A DNA stretch of 64,000 nucleotides, taken from assembly GCA_035041965.1 (NCBI GenBank), contig JAPYMA010000457.1:1-64000 (forward strand), given 5' to 3'. The position numbers were made by a program, and so were the translations under genes. The stretch's first letter is position 1; every line of letters starts with the position of its first letter. Shown here one piece after another: positions 35,435 through 50,400 of the stretch. This stretch comes from Anisakis pegreffii. Taxonomy: Eukaryota; Nematoda; Chromadorea; Rhabditida; Anisakidae. The notes beneath the pieces were generated by a model. That model ran no database searches. It had not been told where the DNA came from and saw nothing but the letters and a program-made list of their open reading frames with translations.

Positions 35435-38400
35435 TTACCCAGTATTATCTTACTTCAGGATCTCTATTAGGCAACTCTGTTATCTGTAACGCTTTCCAGT
35501 TTCAGTTGGATTTCACGGCCAACGGAGCTATCTTCATTTTGCTCTAGCCCGAGGTCGTTTCAGATTTCTTCACTGGACTGCAAGAATTTCAAATAAATGT
35601 TTTTCTTGGTCGTGTGAATCATAAATAATTCAGCCTATTCCTACTTGAATAATAACAGTAATGGATCACAAATTAAGACGTATATGTATCGGCTGCGTAT
35701 GACACACATCACGATTATCGAACTATTGCGCAATATCCTTTACGAGCATTTGGCTATAGATCAACAAAACTCACTTTAATCAGATGAAGTAGCGAATTCC
35801 ATTTCTGTTGTTGCATCAGTTGCTATGGTGAGTGTTCAGAAATGTGATTTACAGTTCACAGAAGAAACAATGAAATTATTCCTGTGATGAGCTTTCGCTA
35901 AATTCATTTCATATGCAAAACAATGTGCCCAATACGCTATCAAATTACGCTAAAATGCATCTTGTATGTACTATCTTTTGTGATTCCTCAATAAATGTTA
36001 CGTATTCGTGATATTTGATTGTCTCATTGCTTTCATCGAGAGATTCTTCGTAACAAATATTCAAATAGAGTGCTGGAAATACGACGCCCAAACGAAATAT
36101 CTGTTCCGTATTCTTTGTCCTCTCATTTCCGATAAATTCGTTAGCATTCGATCTGTACTTCTTTATTTTTTCTACTTTTCTGTGAAAGTAACTTCTTTCG
36201 AAATTGACTTTATTTGAGCTTCAGTATTTCGTTTTTTCCCTGAGCTTGGCTGAACATCCACTTTTTTGGCAGATTACAAGTCATAAGTAATTCTTCATTC
36301 GTTTGCGAATGTCACTATGAAAGGACTTAATAGTTCAGAGAGGGATTAACTATTTGGTAATCTGGCATTCGAGATTGGAAACATTCAAAAATGAGTCTCG
36401 GAATCAAACACTAAGAAGCCATGGATTTGACTCCAAATAAATGAAACCAGTAGACGCATGCATCAATTAATAACTCTCCATAAACTGTGCGTCTTTGATG
36501 GCAGAAACATTTCGAATCAATCGAAGTACTCATATAGAATGCTGCATGAATTTATAATGCGAATCGTTCAAATTTTGGAACCTCCTCAAAGCATAAACAC
36601 ATATGCTTGATGCTCATTAGGTAATCATGGAATGTCAAGTTTAATTTTTCATCACTTAATTTATCGCGATCAATAAGGCTGATGTCTTCAGTGGATAATT
36701 GTTTCCGTGGTGAATCGAAATTCTCTTGATAAAATTTGGTCATACTCTTACGTCGATGTTATCGTCTTATGGCAAACTCTTCACCTCTGTCATATGCCAG
36801 AGAAATTCATAATTCATGAAAAAATTCATTATTGCCTACAGACCTATTTTTTTCGATCATCAGCACTATCGTCCTGACGACGACGATTTCATCTGAATTT
36901 CTGGCAAATTCGTCTTTGTTGCCACAATTCACTCGAACAATTATTTTAGAAGTGAAATTTTTTTTGAAACCAATCGATTGAAAAGTCATATCGAGATGAT
37001 GGGATTGGATTACCGCTTGAGCGTCCATCATCTTTGATGTGATGTTATAATAATGCCCCGTAGAGAACAATAACGTTTGTTCAATTTTGCTCCATTCAGA
37101 GGACCTTTTCGCTGGATCGGCGAATGTTTTATTGAAGCAGCGAGCGCATTCAATGTAACTCAATTTTGAGACTCTTCCGACATATGCATGCGTTTAGTCG
37201 ATGATTGCGCCATTTTTGTTCGATTCTTGAGACGCTTCAGGTTGTTAATTTTCGACACTGCTTGAAGGCTGAGTATTGCAATTAGTTGTTGTTCATGGAA
37301 CGGTCCTTTTTCATTTCCATCTATTTTATGAGGTACTTCACAGTAGTGTTGCTCATCAGATTGTTCCACTGAAACAGCTTCTGCGTTTGCGCGATGTTCG
37401 CATACAAATTACTCGTCATGATTACCTTTCTTTGATTTATTCATTCTCTTGCCATACCACTATAGCATCTTCATTTGGCATCACTGATACTGGAACGGTG
37501 CAAGCTACTTCAGGAGATCTGGTGACAAGGCAGCAAACAACAACATCGTTGTAGTATTATTTGCGTGATTGTTTAAAGTTTTCAGTAATATAATTTGAAC
37601 AGTGTAATTTGATGCACTCACTTGAAATATTTCGTAGGCACTCTTTAATGTCGCTTTTATTCTTGTTGTTTACATTGACGAGCATGCATGCATGTATCCA
37701 TCGCCGTGGTACGTCGAAGTAATTCTTCAGTTTGTCTTCAGCGCAAATCGAATATATTCTCAGCAATTACACCATTTTGCGAAAGTTCAAATAAATTCCA
37801 GTGGATAAATAACACAAATCCCCGCGGCTCAATTCCGCAATCGTTTCAGCAACACTTATGTATCCATCTTTTTCATCGTTTCATCACCGCAATCTTCCAT
37901 GCCAATCTTCCACTATATGGACAGATTCGACTCGATTTCCTTTCGCAGTATCGTACTACCCCATCCATCCATCTATCCATCGTACCTTTTCAGGTTCACG
38001 GAATCACTTGACGAAATGATGCATTTCCTCAGCGGGAATATTCCCTTAACTGATTGTCAGTCAATTGAGAAAGATCTTTAGTTGCACGTATTTCTGAGCG
38101 ATACTTCCGCATTGCAAAAATTTCTAAAGTCATTCTTTGCTGCCAGTGTAATTTTGAAGATGACGTTGATGCCGGAAAGCATGCTGATATCAAGAAATCT
38201 TTCGATGCAAAATGATCTATTCGCTTGTGCACCAATCGGATATCAATAAGGCAAATTGTTTGAGTCAAGATATCAGTGATGCAAATTGCTTGTTGAGTCA
38301 ACTACTTTTGGGAGAAAATTACTCTTCTATTACACATTCTTCAGCATGTATCGACACACTCGCTTCAAAATTGACCATATGAACCGTCCTACCCAGACTT

Positions 38401-41312
38401 ATGTCAACCGTTGAAAGCACGAACCCCCAAATGCTCAGACTACTAATTAGAATTTCGAATACGAGTTTCTTAAACTATCATTGAGCAGGAAGTGCAATGG
38501 GGCGGCTCATTCTGTGTAAAATTTCCACTCAAATATCCTTCACCATAATTTCTTGATGTTATCAACAGACTTTTCTCAAAAAGAGACCAATCGTCTGAAT
38601 CTGTATAATTTATTGAGATGGATTCGACTCTCACGTTGTTTTACGATTACACGTAAGCTTTTGACCCTATATTTCAGTATCACAAGAAAGATTGTAAGTG
38701 GAAAGATAGCGTAAGTCGTAGTCATTCTTTGTACACTAGCAAATCAATGCAGTGGAGTGCAGAGTTTTATGAAGACTGGAAGTGCATCTTTAGAAATCGT
38801 ATTATATTCTTTATCAATTGATTCACATTCAAACGGATTCAATTCAATAATCATGCAGTCAAAAAATTTCAAATGTTCAATTCTTTTTAATATTACGTAT
38901 AGTCAGGATATTCATTCATTCATTCGGTGGTAGGATTTATGAAATCCATTGATTATCCTCTCCTCGCATTCATTGTCACATCGAATTTCAATTTTTGATA
39001 ACGACTTTTTTGAATATTTAGTCGAGAAGTTGTCATTCGGATAATTATTTGACCTCATATTGTAGTTCATCGTCAGTTAGTTTTCTGCGTTCATATCTTG
39101 GTAAAAGTGCTCATTGTAGGAATTGCGCAAGAGTACCATTAGTTTCACAAATTTAATCCCTGATAAAATGGCCTTTAATATTCATTTCTTGGATGAACTT
39201 ACAAGATTCGTTCAAATCGTATCGCGATTGTCGTAACGACGATGAATCACTGAGGACTTCATTAATAAAATCTTTTTTTACTGATTCACTGCTTTTGTGC
39301 ATTTTTCTTTCTCATTTTCCCTGCTTTCTTTTCGACTGAATGTTTATTTATTTCTCGACTAATCATATGATTTTGCGAAAGTTTAGTTGAATGAAAGCTG
39401 TGGTAAGAAGAGGGCGTTCTCATTGGTTGCTCATGAATTGTTTATGTTACGGATTTTGGAGGATGGATTAGGACGTTGATTTCGGAAAGTTTTCATGTGA
39501 ACTTGAACATTCATCTGTGCACATTGCGTAAATTCAAATTCCAGATATTCTCACGTGGTGGTTCACTTAAAAGTAGAAGATGAATGAGATAAAATTTTGT
39601 TTTTCGATATATTCCACTGAATTGATCTAAATTGTAGGCGACATTCCAGGCTCGTCATTCAGAGCTGATGCCCTGCAAATTTGCGTTCAATTGCATATGT
39701 TTGAGTTTATTTCCCATTTGTTCTGCATTTTTGCTTAATTTCCAATTTTCAAGCAAATGAAAGTAATGTGTTCTGTTTGCACTGCACACATCTGCTCGTC
39801 ATCATTCTATGAATTCGTTCATCTGTTTTTTGACGTTCGGCAGAAAATTGTCATCTTAATTTTTACAATTTTGTTTTCTTTTGCATTTATTACACTCCGA
39901 AAGTTTCACAAAGTGGCCGATAGTCTCACAACTTCTTTCCAAAAATACTCAGCGGTTTCAATTTTCTCAAAATGTCGTTAATTCAACATTTTAAGCTTCA
40001 TACCCAATGCCCAGTCTTCATAAACAAATGTTTCCGACCATGTCAACCATCCTATTCGATGTATATTCTGCAAAAAATCTCCCAATTTGCTGAAAGTATT
40101 GGCTGAAAAATCTAAAGCAGATGAAAATTAATATGCTATTTGCTTATTTATCTCGAAATCACTCCCATTTCTCTCTATTTAGTGAACGTTCGGATTCTCT
40201 TAACTTATGCACAGCTTTTTTGATAAATTACGTCAATATGTTTTGCCATCAGCAATTGTATTGCTCGAATCATCATTATTTGCTGCAAATGTTCGCATAA
40301 ATTAGTCGTCCATTCGAGCTGTGGACACCTCTGATGGGATTTCGCTCTAAATAGATTTTCATTTATTTCAATTAATAGTCACTTCGCTGAGATTAACATT
40401 CGTCTTCAAATTTTCTGCGTCTGAATCTATCAACCCATTCATTCTAACCCATTCATTGAATCTATCAACACACAAAATGATGTCTTTTACTAGGTAAGAG
40501 CATCATTAAGCACGTTTCGTATGCTTCAGTTGATTTATTATTATTAAACATATTACTATTTGCCTCAGAACACGTCAAACAGTTTATTTTACTATTTGTC
40601 TCGTGAATGCAATGAAAGTACGATGAAAACAGAGAAATATCCCGTTCGTTACTGCGGACAATTATCGTAGCAAATTTTACGTATTTCTGTTCAGTAAATG
40701 ACTTACTATTAGTTGTTTTCGCTTATTCAATGGTTCGTTGCCATATCAATTGTATGTGTCGTGAATGAACGCGTTTCAACGTTGACACATTTCTCGATTA
40801 CTACTGAATTGTTTTCCTGTATTAGGAATACGAGCGACGCATGAAGCATGTGGCTGTATTGGATTTTTAATAGCGCGATGAATTGAGTAATATAAGTTGA
40901 GCTTGTTTTATCTTAATGGCACCGCAACATCGATGGTGTTTATTAGTGGTGGCTGCATTAGGAATCGCTGTGCAAACGCATCCTGTTCAGTAATCCATCG
41001 GTGAATCGTTCGTTATATTGCCGTCTCCAAATTATGCTCGTCGATTTGGAAATGCAGGCATCCATCTCTATCATGGTCTTTGATAAGTACTGATATCAGC
41101 AGGTATCAGTATTTATCTGGAACGTACGATCGTGGCGAGTAATGATCATGGATTCTTTATTAAAGGATAAATTGAATGCTCGTTCGGAGGTTCTGAAGTG
41201 AAGCTGAAGCGAAACACAGTGTGTGCACTCGTGTGCTTATCGTTGAATTATTTATTGACTGCTTTCAATATTTCATTTTTTATCATCCATTGATATCAAC
41301 ATCATCATCGTA
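35435..41312. other. AT-rich DNA upstream of SK exon 1
   Basis: This would hold the promoter of the 41.3-kb first exon, but no core promoter element can be named. Two chance-length frames on the minus strand (36,807-37,163 and 37,160-37,369) were considered and not accepted. No transposon ends are seen. Confidence 0.5.
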
Positions 41313-41420
41313 ATGGAATTGTGTAATTTACCTGAAGATGAGATTGCATCATCTTCGAGTTTTATCAATCAGTTGCCATCAACACGTCCTAGACGCAGTA
41401 GAGCATCGTCAATGTTTCTG
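41313..41420 (+). CDS. kcnl: SK gene exon 1 (start codon), proposed
   Basis: ATG at 41,313 opens a 36-codon frame ending exactly at a consensus donor (TTTCTG|GTGAGT) in phase 0. The peptide begins [17 protein letters not shown] and ends [12 protein letters not shown]: an acidic, serine-rich start followed by a basic cluster with potential phosphorylation sites, suitable for a cytoplasmic channel N-terminus. Phase matches exon 2. It is the first plausible coding ATG with a consensus donor upstream of exon 2, but transcripts from further upstream may bypass it. Confidence 0.6.
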
Positions 41421-44400
41421 GTGAGTTTCAAAGATGATTTTATGAAGTATTTTCGACATATTTGTTTATGAAAATATAGTGTTCATTTAATTGGCACTCT
41501 AACTTTCAAGGACTTCAACGTTCCATTGTAAGCTGGACGAACGAATAACATTGCTGACTTTCACATGGAAACCCACAAAATCGTCTTTTTGAATTAACAT
41601 TTTTAGTGCTTTTCAGTCAGTGATCAGTTCAGCCTGGAAAGGGAAAGTAAAGTGTGAAGTTTGTTTCATGTTCACACTTTCATAAGAAATTTCTGTTTAG
41701 CAATGATCTCAGATCGGGTTTGGAAAAGTTTATTTCAAATCCGCGTGACATTGTTCGGTGAATATCCGTATTCAATTGAAATAACGTTAGCGGGGCATGT
41801 TCTTGTCGAGGCTCCCACTTCGACGAATTACTCACCAAGGGGCCGACTTGGTTCTCGACGAGTTGTTCCCTCCTCCCTCAAGCAGAAGTTGTTACTCCAT
41901 AACGAACAGTAATTTTGAGCAATCAAATTCAAAAATTTTTCTCACATTCACAAGAGAAATTGCTCCGAATTATGTTCTTTTTTAATGGATTAGTTCAGAC
42001 TAAGTGAATAAATGGATTACGTCTCAAACCGCACTCTCTGTTATTAATGTAGCATCGATGAAATGCTTCGCACCTGTTCAGAAAATCTCTTTGTACCACC
42101 ACAAGTCAGTTATTTCAAGCGGTGCTGCAAAAGTATGCAACACCCACCCACAATTTCGATGCAGTTTAATCTGAAATATTTGCACAATATCCAAGAGGAA
42201 GATTATGTCGTAAAATTATAAGCTTTTCAACAAATAATTGTCACGTGTAAAAGATGAATCATCAAACATCACTGATGAACAGTTTTCATCTGCAAACTAA
42301 CCTATTCATAAACCACCCCATCTATTTTTGTGATCAACAATCCTTCAACAGCAGCAGCATTTATCCGTCGTCGATTTCATCCGTGTTATTTCTGCAAACT
42401 CTCTCATTTTTAATCCTCATCATATGATCAGCAAAGTTCCACTCGAAATGATCCTCCCTCAGACACTTATCTATGATGAGTTATGATTTCGTCGTTATTG
42501 AGATAGATCACATAGAAGAGAGTTGAACTCAGATTTGTTTTCATCTCGGCCTTTCTCATTTCAGTTTTTGTTTTGGGTCGTGACCTTGTTCAACAGGCTC
42601 ATCATTTTGTTATCTCATTTATCGTTTCACTGTACCATAGCATAATTTCATTTTTTATGCTTGATTAGTGAGTGGTTCGGAAGTTGAATTATTAAAGGAG
42701 TATTACAGAAACGACGAACGTTGTCTATTCGCATTAAGTTATTAAAATGTTGAGGCGTGACTTATGATGAGAACAGCAATATACGGAACGATGAGTTTGG
42801 GATGAGATAGGGCAGTTACAGGAATCGATGAATAGGCATTGTTTTGTGCGTGAATGATTTTGTTGCTATGTTCAGATAAGCGAGCTGAATATCTGGCGAT
42901 ATCCGCAGTCATTACAACTTTTATGCAGTTGATAGGACTTAAGACGAAGCTACAAGTAAAGATGTATGTGCAGATGTGACTCACATGGCGTGATTCAGCA
43001 TATTTCAGACATTTAAGAGTAGAATGCACTTTTGAGTATGATACTTTATGTTTTGGTGTGTTTATAAGGGTGACGTTTAGAGTCTGAAGGCGTTTGTATC
43101 AATGATGTATGCTGCAAGGTTGAATAGGTGATCAGTAAATTTGTGATACAAAATAACAATGCTAATGTATGAATTAATAGGAGAGAATGGAAAGTAATGT
43201 TGTGAGTTCGCGACATGTTCTGTATGTAAGGCTCAGATTCGTTGTATCTATAATTCATCATTAATCGTCAGTCATCCATTGACGAGGACCCCTTTTCTTT
43301 TCAGGAATTCAGTCGATAAATTTTTTGGTCAGTCGTTCGAACGTTGTCAGCGAATGATGTTTTGATGTACTCTTCGACATTTTTATTAGCGTCTCGTGGG
43401 AATCAGTTTAATTAATGAAATTTCATAGCCTTCCAATTGCTAAATGACTGCTGTGCACTGTCCAAATTGTTTTTTGAGTTCGAATTCCCATTTCGAAAAT
43501 TAAATTTACATCATATTTAGTGAGCTATTGAAATTATGAATATGCACTCCCTCTTCCGCTGTTTGTGGTGTTCAAAAGAATAGAACAGAACACTTCGAGG
43601 AAGAAGAATGCGAAGAACAGAACGGAATAGACTAACTGAACGGTGGAATAGAACATAATACAGCAGTTTGCCAAAAATTTGATACAGAAATATCACTGAG
43701 TCCTGGAAAAATCACTGGCAAATCATCACCTTATGAAAGATTACTGGAAACCGAATGGCATCAACACTTCCTAAAGCTCTGAACACTTTTTCTGTTTTAT
43801 TTGCCACTTCACATATTCCCTTGGAACTTTGATCATCAGGCAAAACTTCTTGAACATCTTCAATGGGTCACATTGACAACCTCATCATTTTGCAGCTTCC
43901 ATCAATTTTACGTTCCTCTCAAATACTTGCGAATTCAATGCTGTCAAAAATTTGTTTCAGTCATCAAATGTCTGTTATACACGACACGGGAAATATGCAT
44001 TTGAAAATCGTGTAATCACGCAATAATCGCATGATCATTTGTCTACAATGAATTAGCGCTCATCTCAGTGCACAGTTTTCTATTGGATTTTTGCTTGAAT
44101 TGCATTGCAAACGTAGTCGATTTTATCGTTATGCGCAATTGAGATGTTTGTTTGTGGAACATCTGCGGCTCGTCATCACCACTCCTCCAACTGATATGCC
44201 ACCAGTTCCGATCCATTGTTCTGAATTAAATAAGGTGCTCAAGTAACGACGTCGTTCAAAGATCGTGCCTCGTTCTCGACTCGTACAACTATCGATAATC
44301 ACATTTATATCTATCCCTCTGAATGATCCTCCAAATGACATCTCACTGCATCATTTATATCTCGCTAGATGATCCTCCAAACGCTAACGAAATCGCTGTG

Positions 44401-47400
44401 TTCAGATCTGAATTGAAACACGAAAATTGATTTAAATATGGTTGGGCTGTTATTTGCATGGGTGTTGTTGGGGAGGAATTGAAGATATATTGACGATAGA
44501 ATGCTGACGAATGGGTATTAAGTGGTGAACAATAAATAAACGGAATCTGTAATATTAAAGGAATGAGATATGAAGTGGCAATAAATCGAAAATATTGGAA
44601 TATATCACAAAATCAGCTGTTAAACAGGATGTTTGGTTTAATCTTATACACTGGATCAGATAACATTTGATAGATTTGGTTTGTCGGTTTGCACCTGACT
44701 CGTGTGATTTTGCAATAAATATGCCAACTGGATGGAATAACATTGTCGAAACTGAGCGTTTTTGAGTTTTGCCCCATTTTTCAACATTTCGTTACCAACG
44801 ACACCGAGATTCCACAGAGATTTTGGATAGACGTGTAGTCGAATGTTCAAGTTATATGGATTCGGTCGGTCGACGGATCATCGCGCTGATATGAAGGGAA
44901 TTGATCGAAGTGATGGCGTTATACTCGTCAACGATGATTACTGTCAGGTCTGAGTACTCGATAAGGGATCAGTTGTCGATTCGTTGGGTCACAAATACGG
45001 ATTGCGTTGTGGTGTCACTATCGCATTAATTTATGATTATTTGAATGGTCGTGATTTTGCGTTGCGAGAGCCGATGAATTTGGGAATGTCTGATTGCATT
45101 TCTCAGGAATTTTGCATCGATTCACATTTGCATGTGCTATGAAACGTTAGTAACGATATATGTATACATAGAAATTTTCTTCTTTGAGTTCAATTCCAAC
45201 GTCACAAGGGAGTTCTTCAATTAGCTATCTGCAACACACTCAATTGAAAACCTATTTTTCTTCTTCGAATTCGTCATCGTCATACGTTTTTTTACCTTCC
45301 GCCATCCTCAAATTTCATGTGATTCTCATTTGCGTGCCTTTTTATTGAGTATTTTTTCAAAATTTTTTGGTTGAAATTGATTTCGAAAAGCGAATGGATA
45401 TTGTGAGGATTAACAAAGCCTGTACATTTATGTGAAGCTTCGGGATTCCCGATTCCAAGATTTTAGCCGGAATGACCACTCTTCAATCATGGTGTCAGTC
45501 CCCTCATTAGTTCTTTTTTTCTCATCTACCCGTTTTGTTTTTTTAATTTCCATGGAAAGGTCTTTAAGTTCCGTGTAAAAGTTTGCCTCAGTCTGGACCG
45601 TGGATATAAAATATTCAATAATATTGGAGAGCATTTCGTAGTCATTTTCGTTTCGCAGCGATGCGAATGCTCAATTCGGAAATTGGATCCACGTTGCTTG
45701 CGATTGGCTGCACACCGATGACTTTCTATTTCTGTCGATAGATAGACAAAATCGAGAAAAATTGCTTTGCGAATGAGCTGAAAGGATCCGAAATATTGTC
45801 GGCATTTGCAATCGCGCAGAATTTTGCGCCTGGAATGAATCGTATCGTTTGTTCGTTCACAAAACAAACGCACCAATCGCCGACGAGTGATACCATCTTT
45901 CTGTGTGACATTCACGCTTTTCAACAGACCGATTCATCTTGTCGTCAGTTCTGACAAATTGAGAGATTTGAGGTTCTTTTGAAAGCGAACGTTTCTGTAT
46001 TGTTGTTCATTTAGATTTCTTTTCGGTCATATGAATAATTCACAATTAAACTTCGCGAAGCACTTCATGGAAAGGTCGATGAATTTTCTGGTTGAAATAA
46101 CACACGGTTGGGTTGGCTGAATTCCTCGGAAAAGTGCTTCAATAAAACGTGTCATTTTTTTGGAAGTGCATTTTGAAGAGTGAATCGTGCGAAGCTTTTT
46201 CTTTGAAAATTTCGTGACAAAAAAGCTGAGTGAGTTTTGTTAGAAAGTTTTAGTTGCTCATTGGAATTCGAAAATTCGTTCTTGAATCGATATGGTTTCG
46301 TTTTGTGCCTGCTTTTTGATTTGGAAAGCCTATGAATTCTTGCCGTGAAACAAAAACCATCACATGAGCATATTTTCTTACGAGTTTATTGCATCTGCTA
46401 ATGAGAAACATGTTGCTCGATTGTTTACCGACGTTAATTAAGTGTCTTCTGCTCGCATATTTAACAGCAAATCAGTGTGAGTGCAATGGAGATAATTCGA
46501 AAAACTGCCATTCGATTCCGCTTGATTGCCCATTAATGTGAACGTTGATTGTTTTCTGACACCGTTGTTGGTGTTTACTGTTTTAATATCGATTGCAAGA
46601 TTTGGCGTTTTTTTTGATTCGCAATAATTAAAATCATTCGTACATTCTCAATCAGCAAATACACCCTTTGGTTGCAGCTGATTTTCACATTTCCGATTCG
46701 AGTCAATTTTGTCATGAATTCCATTCGCATATTCCCTATTGAATGCTCTTAAATAATCTTCTTACACATCGTCGATGCAGTAGATCGACTCTATTTTCAT
46801 ATAAAAATTTCAACTGTCTTCAGTCATATGGTCCCCTCATGAAATTCCACTAAAATCATGCTTCAACGCTTATCGGTGTTATCGTACGCAAGTTATTAAT
46901 CACATTATGAATGCACTGCCATCCTAAGTAATCCCACTTCAATTGCACCTACTATCAATTCCACCTTCACTCAGTACTCATATAAACGGGTATTCACTTG
47001 CATTTCAGCTGATGATTATCTATTTTAAATCGCTTACATTCGTTTTTTTGCCATTCCGCTTGCTGGATGCAACAAAGACCATATAAATCTCATTTATCCA
47101 TAGCGCGCATCCGAATGGTCGTATATACCGATATCCACTTGCTGATGAAGCTTTCAATCTCCTCAAATTCTCAATGATCCATACGTCCAAGTTCATCAAC
47201 TTATATCCGTCATCCTCTGTTAGCAACAACTGTAGCTAATGAGGATGCAGAATTTGAAAATTGTAAAACTGAAGAAGTCTAAAATGGTTTTAATGCCTCT
47301 CATATTGTTCAGAGACTTTTTCATCTCAGGTTCTAATGCTTGTCGATATATCATGCTTTCATGGAGGTATAACAAAAGAAAAGCTTGTGAGGGTGTAATA

Positions 47401-50400
47401 TGTGCACAAAAAATGGTTTTTGATAAATTCTCACCATGGTGAACTTCATTTAATGATGGTAATAAAGCGGTATTTGAGGTGTAAAAAACGAAACACTCTA
47501 TTTTCAGAGGCAGTGTGTCATATTGCAAACATATCTGAACTTGATAATAGAATCCATCAAATTTTAGGTCAGTTCGGATATCTTGCGTCTTAGTGGTTAC
47601 TCGAATCAGTTCCGAACTCTACTCACCGGTCGGAGTGTGCAACGTCGAGAGTCTGGGCCAGGAGCACTCATTCAAGATATCGATGGCAAGAAAGGTTTAT
47701 GTCATTCATTTCCGCCAAAAAAAGTTTCCACTTCCATCTTAATTCCATAGAATTTTTTGAACGATTTTTCAGCTGCTTCAATCATTTTTGCTTCTGCTGA
47801 ATTTTATGAACTTCTTCATATTTCATTCATTCATCAAACATTCTTGAAATGAAAATTTTTGTGATTTTCCATAGCTGACTACTTCTGATTCAATCGCTGA
47901 TCAGCTGAATATAATCTTATTTCAATGTGCTTAATCCACTTATCCTTTTCGTTCAGTTATTTGTTAATTAAGGAACCGCTCTCAACTAGAGCTTGCTTTT
48001 ATAAGCTGAATTTTCTCTCCATTTCCATGTCTCCATATCACGCGCAAAATCATTCGAACTGATCACTGCTAGGTGATATACTCATAGTCAATCTTCGCCA
48101 TAAGGTTTCGCGTGAACATAAGTTGTATGGGATGCTTCTGAGCAGCTTACTTTTGTCGTTATGTGCTCCAGCATTTCTAAGTTACATGTGCCAACGGCCA
48201 TTGCTGGCGCATTACAAGCAAATGCATAGCTGTCGTGTCAGCTGCAATCGGAATTTTGCACTTGTTGCGTGCTAATAAATAATGACCTCGTTAATGTACT
48301 GTTGTTAGCCTCTAAAGTCGCAAACATTTTGCACGGCAGTCATTCTATTGCTCAATCGAGCGAGTTTCTTCTTCATTGATGAGGTTTCTTGGCCGTTCCA
48401 TTCATGACATGTCATGTTAAAAAGAAACTCATTCATTCTATTATACTTCGCAAAATCAACTACACTAAACCAATATGTCATCATCGTTCATAAGATATGC
48501 ATCCATTTGTGAATTCTTCAACTGTTTCGTTCAACTGGACAGGACGACAAATTTGGTGTGTATATAGGCCAAATTCCATTGGTGAAAAATCATGTTTCAG
48601 AGCGAGATAATAATTTTTCAAACAGTCGCCAGTATAATGTTCTCAAGACATTGAGATATTTGATCAGAGTGTTTCGGAGTCGACCTCTCCTTGCTTGCTG
48701 ATCAACTTTGAAGCAGTGTCAAAGAATCTCATAACATTTCCCGGATTGCTTTTCTCGTTATACTATCAAACAATGTGTATATGTGTTCACATTAATCTAA
48801 TAATAGAATCTATGTGATATGAAAAATGATTTACAGCTATGAAGTGACAGAACAATGGGCTCAATGATTCATGAGCAATGAGATTTCCTTGGAAGCTTTT
48901 AAAATCATCTTTGTTTGTGTTTTGTTTCTTTTGTTAATCAAAAATAGTCTTCATAAATTGCTGATCATTAGGGCTTTGAGAAAAAACTTTCCTTTTTCAT
49001 AACTTAATACGTTGATTTTATGAAGTGCCTCTTCAACAACTGTCGTTGGCTTTTTTACTGACGTGAGTTATTTTGAATGTATTTCGAACTTCTTGAGTAT
49101 GATTTAGCGATCAAGCAAACGAGAATCTCATTTGGCTCAAATGGTAATAGTTTGCAGGTACACTGTTCTTGTGAACTGTTTGCTATTAAGTTATTGGTTG
49201 CAGTACAACTGACAATGTGAGCAATCATTCAGAAGCGCATTTTTGAATACAAAACAACATTTTGAAAAATACAGTTCTGTATTCAAAAAAATGCATTTTG
49301 AATGAAAACTTTACTGATAGTATGTTTGAGGGATTTGAACACGTTTTCTGAGGCAAAGGCTATGTGCGATTAAATGAGAATGTTTGTTTGTATGCATTTG
49401 TGAATGAACGCAAATTTTTTTCCTTTCAATATTCATATTTATGTGAATGAAAACGGAATAGATCATTTATGTAAATTCAGTGAAGCATTTTGTCCACTTT
49501 TTTCGAACTTTTGTTGTGCAGTTGAGCCTTAAATGCGTTTTTTTTTTTTTTGACGTGTGAGCAAACTGGAAGCTTTGTATTACAAGATATTTTCATGAAC
49601 AGAAGAGGAAATGCAGTATTTTACAAGGTTTTTAGACGGTTTCGAACGATGTGATTTAAATGAGAATGACAAATTTCTCTATCGAATTGGTTCCTTTAAA
49701 TTTTCGAAGTTTTCCACTCGGCGTTAACGCACAAAAATATCGCTATCAGCTATTATCCGAACTGCAATTTCCTGCATTTCTCTTCAGAGTTTACAATATC
49801 AAAATACGAATCATTTCACTCTGTTTTTAATCTCTTCCATATCCTTCATATTGTCCCATCGATAACTGTTCTTCAATTTTTCTTGTTATCTTGAACTGAC
49901 ATGACCGAATGCATACCCCATCCACATTTTCATTGAAGCGTAGATGAGTGCTTTTCGAACTGTGATCCCTTTAAACTCATGTCCTCATCTTCGATTCGGT
50001 TTGAATACTGAATGTTCAGGAGCACTGAATTATTAACATTTCTTCAAAACTGATCACATGTTTGCTGTGCAAAAAAAGTTTTTTAAAACTGAATATCATT
50101 ATTATGGCAAGCTGAATGTTCTTATAGAAATGAAAATGCAATCGATTCATTAAAAATTCATTTGAGCATTGACATCAACTTTTCGAAAAAAAATTTTTCA
50201 GGGTAGTAGTGAGTTCCATTGCGACAGACAAACCTTTGCGACACTTAACTTTGTGAAGTTAAAGTAAGGATCGAATCATATTTTATTGTGATTTCAGCAG
50301 ATCAATGAAACTAATCGTGCCACATTTTAAAATTCACTCTGATTTCAACGGTAACTGTGCAGTGGTAAGTGAGCGCTGTTGACATTGTTAAATGGAGCTC

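Noticed and set aside
36807..37369. Minus-strand frames of 118 and 69 codons in tandem with protein-like composition
   Set aside because: No family recognised, frames break between them, no splice sites or start support; frames of this length are expected a few times by chance in this window.
44076..44234. Open plus-strand segment ([20 protein letters not shown]) with phase 0 at both ends, fitting between SK exons 1 and 2
   Set aside because: Acceptor lacks a pyrimidine tract and the donor (AAG|GTGCTC) is weak; the minus strand is equally open.
45428..45924. Overlapping minus-strand frames (132, 68 and 61 codons), one containing [20 protein letters not shown]
   Set aside because: Three overlapping frames compete, none has a recognised domain or a clean exon structure; could be a decayed gene but not supported.
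50202..50263. 62-base segment with good acceptor and donor inside SK intron 2
   Set aside because: Entering from exon 2 in phase 1 gives an immediate stop; no other use found.
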